Positions 1 through 7,900 of a DNA stretch of 32,242 nucleotides are shown here, piece after piece. Made by a program: the position numbers and the translations under genes. The stretch is from a virus: positions 1 to 32,242 of IMG/VR virus record IMGVR_UViG_3300030099_004985. One strand, written 5' to 3'. Below the pieces are notes generated by a model. That model was not told where the DNA came from. It searched no databases and saw only the letters and a list, made by a program, of their open reading frames with translations. Within the stretch, counting starts at the first letter, position 1, and every line of letters begins with the position of its first letter.

Positions 1-1260
1 GACAGGTTTCAAGAGTTGGGTAAACATCCCGTCTCCGAAGTTAGACTCAATCCTGATCAGGTTGACTTCTTGGTTCTTAGCGACCATCGCTAGACGCTTG
101 AGCGTATCCTCAGAGTAACCTCCAGGGAAACCTCCCGCATCTGTGACGAACAAGAACCCGTTGAGCATCTTGACGACCGCATAGGAGGTCTCGTCAGCAC
201 CCCGTCCAGACGGGTCAATCGCCATCACTGAGCCCGTGTAGGGAGCCCAGGATCCGTCACCCAGCGTCACAGGGCCGTAGAAGCGATCTCCGGGCATTCC
301 GACGTTGGGCAGGTCCTGGATCATGTTCTCAGCCGAAGAGGCCCACACGGGCTTCTGGGGGCCTTCACGGGGATTCAGGGACATGATGACCAAGTCAGCC
401 AGCTTGAGCGGGTATCGGTCGATATCATTCAGGCTCGGGTCCAGCATGAACTGGAGGGAGAACCCTGTTCGACCGTAAGACGCCTCACGCTCCAGCAGAT
501 CCTCTGCGTCAAACCTTTTGGGGTCTGTAGGCTGGGCTACTAGCTCTTCGTCATCCAGGACTTCCCTAGCGATCTTCGGAGCTAGTTGATCTCCATATCG
601 AGGCAACTGAGTCTTCTTAGGATACCGGGCAGGCCAGATCCGTGTCTTAAACCCACGCTCTGGGAGAGCCGCGTAGATGGACCCTTCTGTCTGGGGCGTC
701 CCCAAGAACAGGATGGATCCGTCCGGCTTGAGCACCGCGTCGAACTCCTTGATCGCCTCAGACAGCTTGTCGCGCATCGTCTGGGTCTGGGAGTTGTTCA
801 TGGACTCCACGTCATCTGCGATGATCAGGTCTGCACGGGCACCCGTGATCTGCGACGTAATGCCCTTGGACACCACAGAGGGAGCGTGGGAGGCCGGGGC
901 AGGACCAACATCAAAGGCAACCTTACTGTTGCGCTGGTTCTCCGTAGGAATCAAGTGCCTCAGTAAAGGCATATCTGTGACTAGACGGAGGGTAAAGGTG
1001 CTGAAGTCGTCTGCCCGCTGCTTCGACGCAGACACCACTAGGATGTTCTTTGTCGGGTCTAGCAGCAGTTGGTGAACTACGAACGCTGAGGTAATCCAAG
1101 ACTTCCCGACACCACGAAATGCCTGCACCACCCTACGCTTTGGGCCGTGCTGGATGTATTCAGCGATGTCGTATTGGATGGGAGTAGGGTCTGGGAGGTT
1201 GAGGTGGCTCCAGACCAGATACAGGAAGTTCCTGAAGTCCCTCAGTTGTTCGTCTACCAT
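1..1260 (-). CDS. terL: Terminase large subunit, T7 gp19-like (C-terminus cut by window edge)
   Basis: This is the motor ATPase and nuclease that packages DNA into the prohead. I translated it by hand: 420 codons from an ATG at 1260 run open to base 1, so the C-terminus lies outside the window. T7 gp19 has 586 residues. It begins MVDEQLRDFRNFLY. An ATPase P-loop AFRGVGKSW lies near residue 55, matching the T7-type AFRGIGKS motif. A Walker B-like DLIIADDVES lies near residue 150, and LFLGTPQTEGS near 200 matches the coupling region. IDPSGRGADETSYAVV near residue 355 looks like the first acidic motif of the RNase H-like nuclease. The gene overlaps the end of the preceding basic-protein gene by 7 bp. 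The region is GC-rich, about 60% in the line I counted (661-720). The family assignment is secure. Confidence 0.95.
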   Translation of the reverse strand, partial: MVDEQLRDFRNFLYLVWSHLNLPDPTPIQYDIAEYIQHGPKRRVVQAFRGVGKSWITSAFVVHQLLLDPTKNILVVSASKQRADDFSTFTLRLVTDMPLLRHLIPTENQRNSKVAFDVGPAPASHAPSVVSKGITSQITGARADLIIADDVESMNNSQTQTMRDKLSEAIKEFDAVLKPDGSILFLGTPQTEGSIYAALPERGFKTRIWPARYPKKTQLPRYGDQLAPKIAREVLDDEELVAQPTDPKRFDAEDLLEREASYGRTGFSLQFMLDPSLNDIDRYPLKLADLVIMSLNPREGPQKPVWASSAENMIQDLPNVGMPGDRFYGPVTLGDGSWAPYTGSVMAIDPSGRGADETSYAVVKMLNGFLFVTDAGGFPGGYSEDTLKRLAMVAKNQEVNLIRIESNFGDGMFTQLLKPV

Positions 1261-1568
1261 TTCACGCGATTAGCCCAGTATGCCGCAGACATCTTACCCT
1301 TAGCGATGTTGCGACGGTGCCGTGCCTTGAAGCTGGCCCGCTTCTTACGCATCTTATCGCCTTCACCCTTTTTCGGCTTGCCCGCAGTCTTGGCCCCTTG
1401 CTCGCCGAAGCGGATCGTCTTGACCTTGCTGCCTTCCTTGGCAACGACGATGTGGGACTTCTTGGGGTGGTTAGGGGTTCGCTTGGGCTTGTTGTAACCA
1501 GACACGCCAGCCCTAGCGAGTCGGGGATCCTTCTTGCGGATCGAAAGCTTCTTGCGGGACTTAGCCAT
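1254..1568 (-). CDS. Small basic protein, DUF6321-like
   Basis: A 104-residue, strongly basic protein between small and large terminase. It contains SGYNKPKRTPNHPKKSH followed by VVAKEG-KVKTIRFGEQG, a signature I recall from DUF6321 proteins of many tailed phages, and a K/R-rich C-terminal half ending MSAAYWANRVKW. Its function is not known. Position and charge suggest nucleic-acid binding or a role near packaging, but that is inference. I chose the ATG at 1568 because AAGG lies about seven bases upstream. A TTG six bases further upstream is possible. It overlaps the small terminase gene by 8 bp and the large terminase by 7 bp. Confidence 0.82.
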   Translation of the reverse strand: MAKSRKKLSIRKKDPRLARAGVSGYNKPKRTPNHPKKSHIVVAKEGSKVKTIRFGEQGAKTAGKPKKGEGDKMRKKRASFKARHRRNIAKGKMSAAYWANRVKW

Positions 1569-1779
1569 CAGCAACCTTTTTCATGTCTACGTTAAAGGGA
1601 AGAGTCTTAGCAAGATCTGCCAAAGGCTCGCTTTGGTCAAGACCAGCGTCGATACCATTGTCCTTGAGGAACCCTCGGGCGACGTTCAAATCTGCCGAAG
1701 TCGCATCTCCCGCCATCACGCGGCGGAGAAGTTCTTCGGCTACAGCCGAGTGGAGATCGCTTAGTGTTTTGTCGTCCAT
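1561..1779 (-). CDS. terS: Terminase small subunit (DNA maturase A), T7 gp18-like
   Basis: A 72-residue protein, mostly helical by eye, with the pattern LHSAVAEELLRRVMAGDATSADLNVARGFLKDNGI. This is typical of the short DNA-recognition small terminases of T7-like phages (T7 gp18 has 89 residues). It is expected to bind concatemeric DNA and to recruit and stimulate the large terminase. The C-terminal PLADLAKTLPFN stretch is also usual in short cyanophage-type members. It lies two genes upstream of the large terminase, 6 bp after the holin-like gene. The assignment rests on pattern and position; no catalytic residues are expected. Confidence 0.8.
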   Translation of the reverse strand: MDDKTLSDLHSAVAEELLRRVMAGDATSADLNVARGFLKDNGIDAGLDQSEPLADLAKTLPFNVDMKKVADG

Positions 1780-1785
1780 AAAACA

Positions 1786-1989
1786 TTAGTTAAAAAGAAA
1801 CTTACATACGATAGAAGCTCCACTACCAGCAGCAGCGGCGATACCAAGAAGCCAAGACTTCGACTGCTCTAGTTGCCTAATTCGTTTGTCGTGAGCATTT
1901 AGTTTTTCTCCTTGAGCAGCTTGTCCTTGTATCAAAGCATCTACTTTACCTTCTAGCCTTCCTAAGGCCAGCATTAACTCAGAGTCCAT
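1786..1989 (-). CDS. Putative holin (coiled coil plus C-terminal membrane segment)
   Basis: A 67-residue protein with a heptad-like amphipathic helix at about residues 8-43 (LGRLEGKVDALIQGQ ... RIRQLEQSK). One hydrophobic segment follows at about 45-65 (WLLGIAAAAGSGASIVCKFLF). A soluble coil followed by a C-terminal membrane helix is the architecture of XhlA-type holin-like proteins and of several T7-like holins. T7 holin (gp17.5, 67 residues) also sits between fiber and small terminase, which supports the call. It would set lysis time in the inner membrane. The start overlaps the upstream stop in a TAATG junction. No endolysin partner is seen in the window. Confidence 0.62.
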   Translation of the reverse strand: MDSELMLALGRLEGKVDALIQGQAAQGEKLNAHDKRIRQLEQSKSWLLGIAAAAGSGASIVCKFLFN

Positions 1990-2582
1990 TACGTGTCACC
2001 AATGCGTGTAAAAGTAAAGTGAGTCTGGTTAGCACTAGAACTACCCATAAGAGCATTTCCGTCGTTGCTCTGGGCTACGGAAAAACGAACCTTTACAGAC
2101 GAGGTAGAGGTTACGTCTACTAATGCAGAAAGAAAAATGTTTCCGAAGTCTACCGTAGGCAGTCCGCTTTCCAGTCCTTGAGCAGCCGCTGCAAACGTAG
2201 GCGTCTCAAGATCGGCGTTTGTGGAAACGTCGATTGAAACGGTGCAGTTGCCAGTTCCTGCTGTTGCAGCAGCCTGAAACACTGCCTCTACCTTGTAAAT
2301 GCCAGTCTTAGGAAACGTGAAGACGCCGCTAGACTGAGACATCGTGTCGCCGCCTAGCTTAGCAGAGCGATTCAAGTTAGAAGAAATAGGAGCCGCATCG
2401 CCCGTTAAGTTTGACGTAAGGCGCCACTGATCAATGATTGGATTAAAGTATACTGAAGGAATAGCTCCCTGAGCGTTTAGCTGAACTACCTTTCCAGAGT
2501 CAGCAGAATTTAGTGAAGTCCCATCATTAGTAGATGAGGTAGCAACTTCTTTTAAAAGTTCTGTAGTTACCCTAGTAGTCAT
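1989..2582 (-). CDS. Probable fiber-associated protein with C1q/TNF-like jelly-roll
   Basis: A 197-residue protein directly downstream of the tail fiber, coupled to it by TAATG. Residues 1-50 (MTTRVTTELLKEV...GKVVQLNAQGAIPSVYF) look like a short attachment or stalk region. From about residue 50 onward there is alternating beta-strand sequence, with FTFPKTGIYKVEAVFQA and a final SSANQTHFTFTRIGDT. This resembles C1q/TNF-like trimeric heads: a 'G.Y.v...v' strand and an aromatic last strand. I infer a virion appendage, probably a second receptor-binding or fiber-tip protein. No enzymatic motif is visible. The fold call is by eye and would need structure prediction. Confidence 0.6.
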   Translation of the reverse strand: MTTRVTTELLKEVATSSTNDGTSLNSADSGKVVQLNAQGAIPSVYFNPIIDQWRLTSNLTGDAAPISSNLNRSAKLGGDTMSQSSGVFTFPKTGIYKVEAVFQAAATAGTGNCTVSIDVSTNADLETPTFAAAAQGLESGLPTVDFGNIFLSALVDVTSTSSVKVRFSVAQSNDGNALMGSSSANQTHFTFTRIGDT

Positions 2583-4912
2583 TATTCAACCCGTGTAAGT
2601 CTAAGAATTTGATTATTAACAAAGTAGCTTCTGTCGTCCGCGCTAAATGTTTCTGATAAAACGATTCTAAATTTATAATTAGAGTTGTTAATACCACCTT
2701 CGGTGTGTTGGTTATTTTGAGCAGTATCTGTGGCTTCCCTTCCTCCTACTGTAAATACAATTCGTAGCATTCCAGTAGCAACTGAAGCGTCATTAACTGC
2801 CGATATCGTAATACCATCTGTTGCATCTGGAATCGTATTCCAAGTATCTGTTCCATTACCGCTGCCATCAGTGGCTCCACTAGGAGGGCTTGAATTAATA
2901 ATGTGTTGAGCCTGCACAGCAGCTCCGGCCCGATCGTCATCGCTAGTATTCCTGACTCGACAAGAGTAATCTACTAACCAAATACCTTTTGTAATGCTGA
3001 TATAATCTTCAGTTTCGTTAACAGTAAAACCTGAGTTTGGCCTAACAAAATGGTCAGTACCTTGGATTTGGACTAAAACTCTGCTGTTATTTGGAACAGA
3101 TGTGTCAAATGGGTGTAGCAAAAGATGGCCGATAAAAGCATTAGTATTAACGTAGTCGATAACTTGCTTTTTACAGACTGCGTAAGCGTTTCCTACATCC
3201 GGGCTGTCTATAGCAATGTTATTAAATTCTGGAAGAAGCAAAGGAGCCGGATCTTCGTCGCTTCCAGCACTTCCGCCCTGTCCAGACGGAATTTTAAAAC
3301 CTCTTAGAACAACGCCATCACTTTGCCATCTTAGGCCAGGACCGAGTTGAGGTGAATTTCCATCGCCATTAAACCGAATCGATCCAGGCCCACCATTGCC
3401 GTTCTGACCCGTGCCGCCATGACCAATAGTTACGCGACCTAAGTTATCAATCGCAATGGCTCCAGGCTTAGTCGTAGTCCTGATGCCGACATCACCGTCA
3501 TCCGAAACAAGCTCATTAGTACCTGGTATAAGTTCAATGCTGCCAGTTTGCGTAAGCTTATCAGAGCTAATCTCTAGGTGATCGCTTCCTGTAAATCCGA
3601 TCGTCTTGCCGTCAGTAACGGTTACGTTATCCTGCAAGGCTGTCGTGCCTTGAATCGTAGCATTTCCGCTAGCAGTAAAGCCAACAACTGTAGCGTCTCC
3701 TGAAATCTCCAGGGCTCCGCCGTAAGTAACCTTAAAGGCAGTCAAAAGAGACCCGTCAGAGGCCCAGTCGTAGACGCGAACAGCTACATCGCTAGATGCA
3801 GGTGCTTGGCCCTGGACCTCAATGATCCCGTTATTGCTTGAAGTATAGAGCTTTACTCCATGCTTGTCAGGGTTTCCGTTTCCAACTGTATCAATGGCTC
3901 CTACTTGAATCTTAGTAGTAGACATTGAACTGCGTCCCACAGCTTCTGTGTCACCAGGGCCGACAATAACTTGACCTGTAGGATCAACACGGAACAACTC
4001 AGTTGCAGAGGGATCCTGTGCATTGATTACATCGCCTTGCTGGCTGTTTAGAATATCAATACTTACGGCGTGACTAGTTGCGTTTGTTGCCTCACCAGCC
4101 CTGAATGGGGTGCTAAGAATATTGCGGCTTGCCCCAAAGTTCCTGACAGTTACCTTTGTGGATGGATCCAGATTAAGAGCGGCTGTTCCAATTAGTCTAA
4201 GTTCAAACTCTCCTGCGGACTCAGTGACCGTGTAGTCAGTGCCCGGTATTTGCATTACGCCTTGAATCTCAATCAAGAACATCTCGTCTACCGCAGTAGC
4301 AGGCGTTGGGTTGACTAGGTCAAACACCAAGTCATTGCTTACAGTTTGAAAGTCACCAATTGTCAGCGACCATGCCTGCGGCAGTTCTGCTCCGTCAAAC
4401 AATTTAAGACTAGTAACGTGACCTAAAGTTACTGCGTCAAAGTCGTTAATTGCTGTTCCCAGGTTTTTGATCCGACGATTGCCTGCGTTGTAGGTGTTGT
4501 CGGTCTCAATCGGCAGCGCACCTCCACCAGTATCAATAGACTCCTGGACGCTATACAGCAGTTGGTTGGTCTGCGTATTGAGGTCGCTAGCCTTGAGCAC
4601 GGAGCCGTCTGAGAAGACGCGGGCTGCTTCGTCAATGCTAGTTGATCGACCAATGCGGACTTCGTCGGTTGCTGTCAGATCTACCCCGCCTTCTGCTGCT
4701 GTCTTAATGACAACCTCAAGAGATGGAGACGTAGTGACCGTAAATTGAGAAGAAGTAAGATTGGTAATTGCACCGCCCAATCCGGTCACAGTCACGTAGA
4801 TGTCGCTGACAGTTACAAACTGTAATCCAGTAGGGGCAAACGTGCCTGAAATCTGAGTAGCGTTGAGATCTCCGGCAGTCCCGAAGTCAACGTATGAGTA
4901 AGGTGAGGGCAT
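2582..4912 (-). CDS. Tail fiber protein, T7 gp17-like N-terminus
   Basis: A 776-residue fiber (T7 gp17 has 553). Residues 1-125 are the conserved virion-attachment domain: PYSYVDFGTAGDLNATQ, VSDIYVTVTG, DEVRIGRSTSIDEAARVFSDGSVLKASDLNTQ. Residues 140-260 continue with a second beta-rich domain. Residues 290-540 are repetitive Gly/Asp/Thr-rich strands (ISGDATVVGFTASGNATIQGTT; GPGSIRFNGDG), expected to form the trimeric beta-helical shaft. Residues 585-776 look like a jelly-roll head ending NNQILRLTRVE. The distal part probably binds the host surface. The gene starts 2 bp after the gp16-like stop and is coupled to the next gene by TAATG. Confidence 0.9.
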   Translation of the reverse strand: MPSPYSYVDFGTAGDLNATQISGTFAPTGLQFVTVSDIYVTVTGLGGAITNLTSSQFTVTTSPSLEVVIKTAAEGGVDLTATDEVRIGRSTSIDEAARVFSDGSVLKASDLNTQTNQLLYSVQESIDTGGGALPIETDNTYNAGNRRIKNLGTAINDFDAVTLGHVTSLKLFDGAELPQAWSLTIGDFQTVSNDLVFDLVNPTPATAVDEMFLIEIQGVMQIPGTDYTVTESAGEFELRLIGTAALNLDPSTKVTVRNFGASRNILSTPFRAGEATNATSHAVSIDILNSQQGDVINAQDPSATELFRVDPTGQVIVGPGDTEAVGRSSMSTTKIQVGAIDTVGNGNPDKHGVKLYTSSNNGIIEVQGQAPASSDVAVRVYDWASDGSLLTAFKVTYGGALEISGDATVVGFTASGNATIQGTTALQDNVTVTDGKTIGFTGSDHLEISSDKLTQTGSIELIPGTNELVSDDGDVGIRTTTKPGAIAIDNLGRVTIGHGGTGQNGNGGPGSIRFNGDGNSPQLGPGLRWQSDGVVLRGFKIPSGQGGSAGSDEDPAPLLLPEFNNIAIDSPDVGNAYAVCKKQVIDYVNTNAFIGHLLLHPFDTSVPNNSRVLVQIQGTDHFVRPNSGFTVNETEDYISITKGIWLVDYSCRVRNTSDDDRAGAAVQAQHIINSSPPSGATDGSGNGTDTWNTIPDATDGITISAVNDASVATGMLRIVFTVGGREATDTAQNNQHTEGGINNSNYKFRIVLSETFSADDRSYFVNNQILRLTRVE

Positions 4913-4914
4913 AG

Positions 4915-7900
4915 TTATCGGTTAGATTCGGGTAAGTTTCGGGAAATCATTTTTTCAATTACTTGATTTACTAGAGGAATTTTAGTTAGCCAAATTAACG
5001 ACGCAACATCTCGTGCATCTTGTTGCCTAAAATCGTAATCAGCCCTTAACGACTTCGCCATTGCAGAAAGACTGCCAAAGGCTGTGTAAACATTCTTATG
5101 TGCGGTTGACCCGCTAAGAGGATCAATTCCAAGACCCGTAGTTCTCATTGATGCATCAAACACACCTTCACCATCAGCATGGAAAGCGAGAATGTCGGTC
5201 AGCATTGGAATAATAGTAGAATAACCCGATCGAAGAATAGCGGACTTTAGCAGCCTTTCTTCTTGGGTTTTTTCTGTCCAGTAAGCCATAGGATCTTCTT
5301 GACCTAAAGACCTGTAATAAGTAATTGTGACATATCCAAGCATTGCCAGTGCGGCGCTTCCTACTACATTTACAGCCTCCTTCGCATCTCCTCTGGCTAT
5401 GCCCGCTGCTAGCTGCTTACTCTTTGCAGCAACTGTAAATACTCGGAATTGAGTAAAGATCTTAAACAGACCTTCATTCATCCATGCAGGGAGTTCTCCA
5501 GCCGTTTGCCTTTGAATCATACTGTCAGTATGGCGACGCAGGGCTAGGATAAACTTATCAATAATATATTTGTCTTCTACTTTAGAGAAGTCAAAATTAT
5601 TGACCTTGTAAGGACCAAACAGTCCTTGGCTGGTTTGGACATTATCGGTATTTCTAAGAATTTTAGTTAGCCGGTTGATGTCTTCTTCGTTCATGCCCAG
5701 CTCTCCAAATCTAACTTTAGAGTTGTTCCACCAGCTTTTATTTAGAGTTATTTTACCCTTAGGTCCTGACTTATAGGCTGTATCAACAAAGTGCTGGAAC
5801 GAAGCCCTAGCTGCCCACCTTCTCAAGAAGGTGTCCATAGGCATAATGCCTAGAGGATTCAAAGAAGCAAAAAGACGGCCATTGTCTAAGGCTCTTCCTA
5901 ACATTGTTTGAAGGAAGTCATCATCGATAGCCAGATCATCCATGCGGCGCATGAAGTGATCGCCTCTATTTAGATCTCCCCCAATACCAGTAAGGGTTTC
6001 GATAGAAGAGGCAAACTTATTTGCTTTCGTAGTTTTGCCCTTCAGACCCATCGTAAAGATATCTAGAGCTTCTCTAGGAGAAAGCTGATTAAGGGCGGCG
6101 CTAAAACTTGTCCTAAGAAAAATATTGGCAATCTCTGGAATCTGGGCCAGTCCCAGAGTCATTCCCATTGTTCCCATTGAAAGCATGTTTAGGAACGTTC
6201 CGGCCTTTACGACTTCATTCCGATACAGCTTTTGGCCTGTCAGCATTTTAAAGTGAAGCTCTACCTGACCTGCAAAGAACTCTGCATCCTTGACACTGTC
6301 TCCAGCCTGTAGAGAATCTTCATAAACGCGGCTTTTTAAGGCAGACAGGCCATCAATCTCACTGACATCGTCAGTAATAGCAGCGAGCATGTTTCTAGCT
6401 TCTGCTCCTCCAATAATTTGACGAGCATACTGACGATTAATATTTGTCAGGCTGTTGTCTGTTAGATCAGCAAACCTAACAGTTCCAATGCCGTCAAAAT
6501 CCATAGCGAAAGTCTCGTCCAAGCCTAAGCGGTGTTTGCCGTGACTAATGTGAGACTTGTGATCAACATGGGGAATGATGAGTTCTAGAATATCATCCAC
6601 GCCATAGTCTGTCTTTGCGGCTACCCCACCCGCAGCCCGCGACTCTTCCATTTCTTTGGCAAGAGTCTTCTTAAGCCTATTGATACTCTCAATAGTGCTG
6701 TTCCAGTCTCTGTGAGACTGAGGGTTTGATCCATAACTGACGATTCGTTCGGCTGTCTTCTTGGCGTCGCTTCTTGTCAGCTTAAACTTTTTAGACTTGC
6801 TATGGCTTAGGGCTGATTCAGTAAAGAACTCAACAAGTTTCTTTTTGCCTTCTTCCCTGTTTCCCTGCCCAAGTTTTTCGATTGCAATATGAAATTTATT
6901 GCTAGACCACCTTCTAGGAAAGTAGTTAGCAATACTAGCAACGCCGTCAACAAATACGCCTGCTTTTTTAGCGTGATCAAAAAGCTGCTTATAATACTTT
7001 CTAACCGCTTCTGCCGCGTATTTCTCAGCAGCGCCTCCTCCAGAACCGCCTCGAACAACGTGGACTACAAGTTGTTCATCGAGATTCTTACCTTCCTTAG
7101 CAGCTATTTCCGCTGCTTCATCCATCTTTTTTGCTAGAGCAGTTTGGATGATTTCAAAGTTAGCGTCTGCGACTGAACGGGCGCTGGCGGGTCCTCCCCC
7201 ACGGGGACTCGTCATTAAACCTTTTCCTATCTTTCTTACAAAAGGACTTTTGCTTCGTTGCATCCTAAAGAAGGTAGGAGTAAATACCTTGTAGAATCCT
7301 ACTCCAATCTTCTTTAACATTTTAATTGGAAGCATTTCATCTCCCCTGATTGTGACGGGAGGCGCTCCTGTCTCATCAATCAGACGAGCCGCTGTTTCTC
7401 TTCCCCCCTCTCCGTGTCCAAAGATTGTTCTAGGACCGGCGTCTTCAGCTAGTTCTTCTGCATTAACAGAAAGGAAAGGACCTTCAGAAAGCCTTTCTCC
7501 TGTATCGGAAACAATTGCAGACTCAGGCTCTTCCGAAAGAGGCCTTTGATTCAACGAATCGATTTCATCTGGGTTTGTAACCTCAGACTTCTTGATGTTG
7601 GAGTTTGGGAAAGTGTCTGTTTGAGAGTCATCTGGAACAGCCTTGTCAGCCTTGGATACTGATACGGCGGCTGTTCTTTTTCTGTATTCTTCAAGAAGAC
7701 TCTTTTTCTTGTCAATAACTTTTTTAAGAAGTCGGTCCCTAATTTGCCGCTCTTGTTTTTCGGCTGTTTCTTTCTGAAGAGACCTTTCCTGGGCTTTCCG
7801 CAGCCTTTCTCTATTTTTATCTAAAAGATACCTAAGTCGTCTTTTTCTTTTTACTGATTCTGAGTTAAGATATTCTCTACGCTTTTTAAGTTGAGCTAGT

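Noticed and set aside
586-1595. Several plus-strand open frames over the terminase region
   Set aside because: They oppose well-supported terL, DUF6321-like and terS genes in a high-GC region where long spurious frames are common, and they show no family features.
6807-7137. Overlapping open frames on both strands inside the gp16-like gene
   Set aside because: Short, AT-rich alternate frames within a long well-supported gene, with no start signals or neighbours in the same frame.
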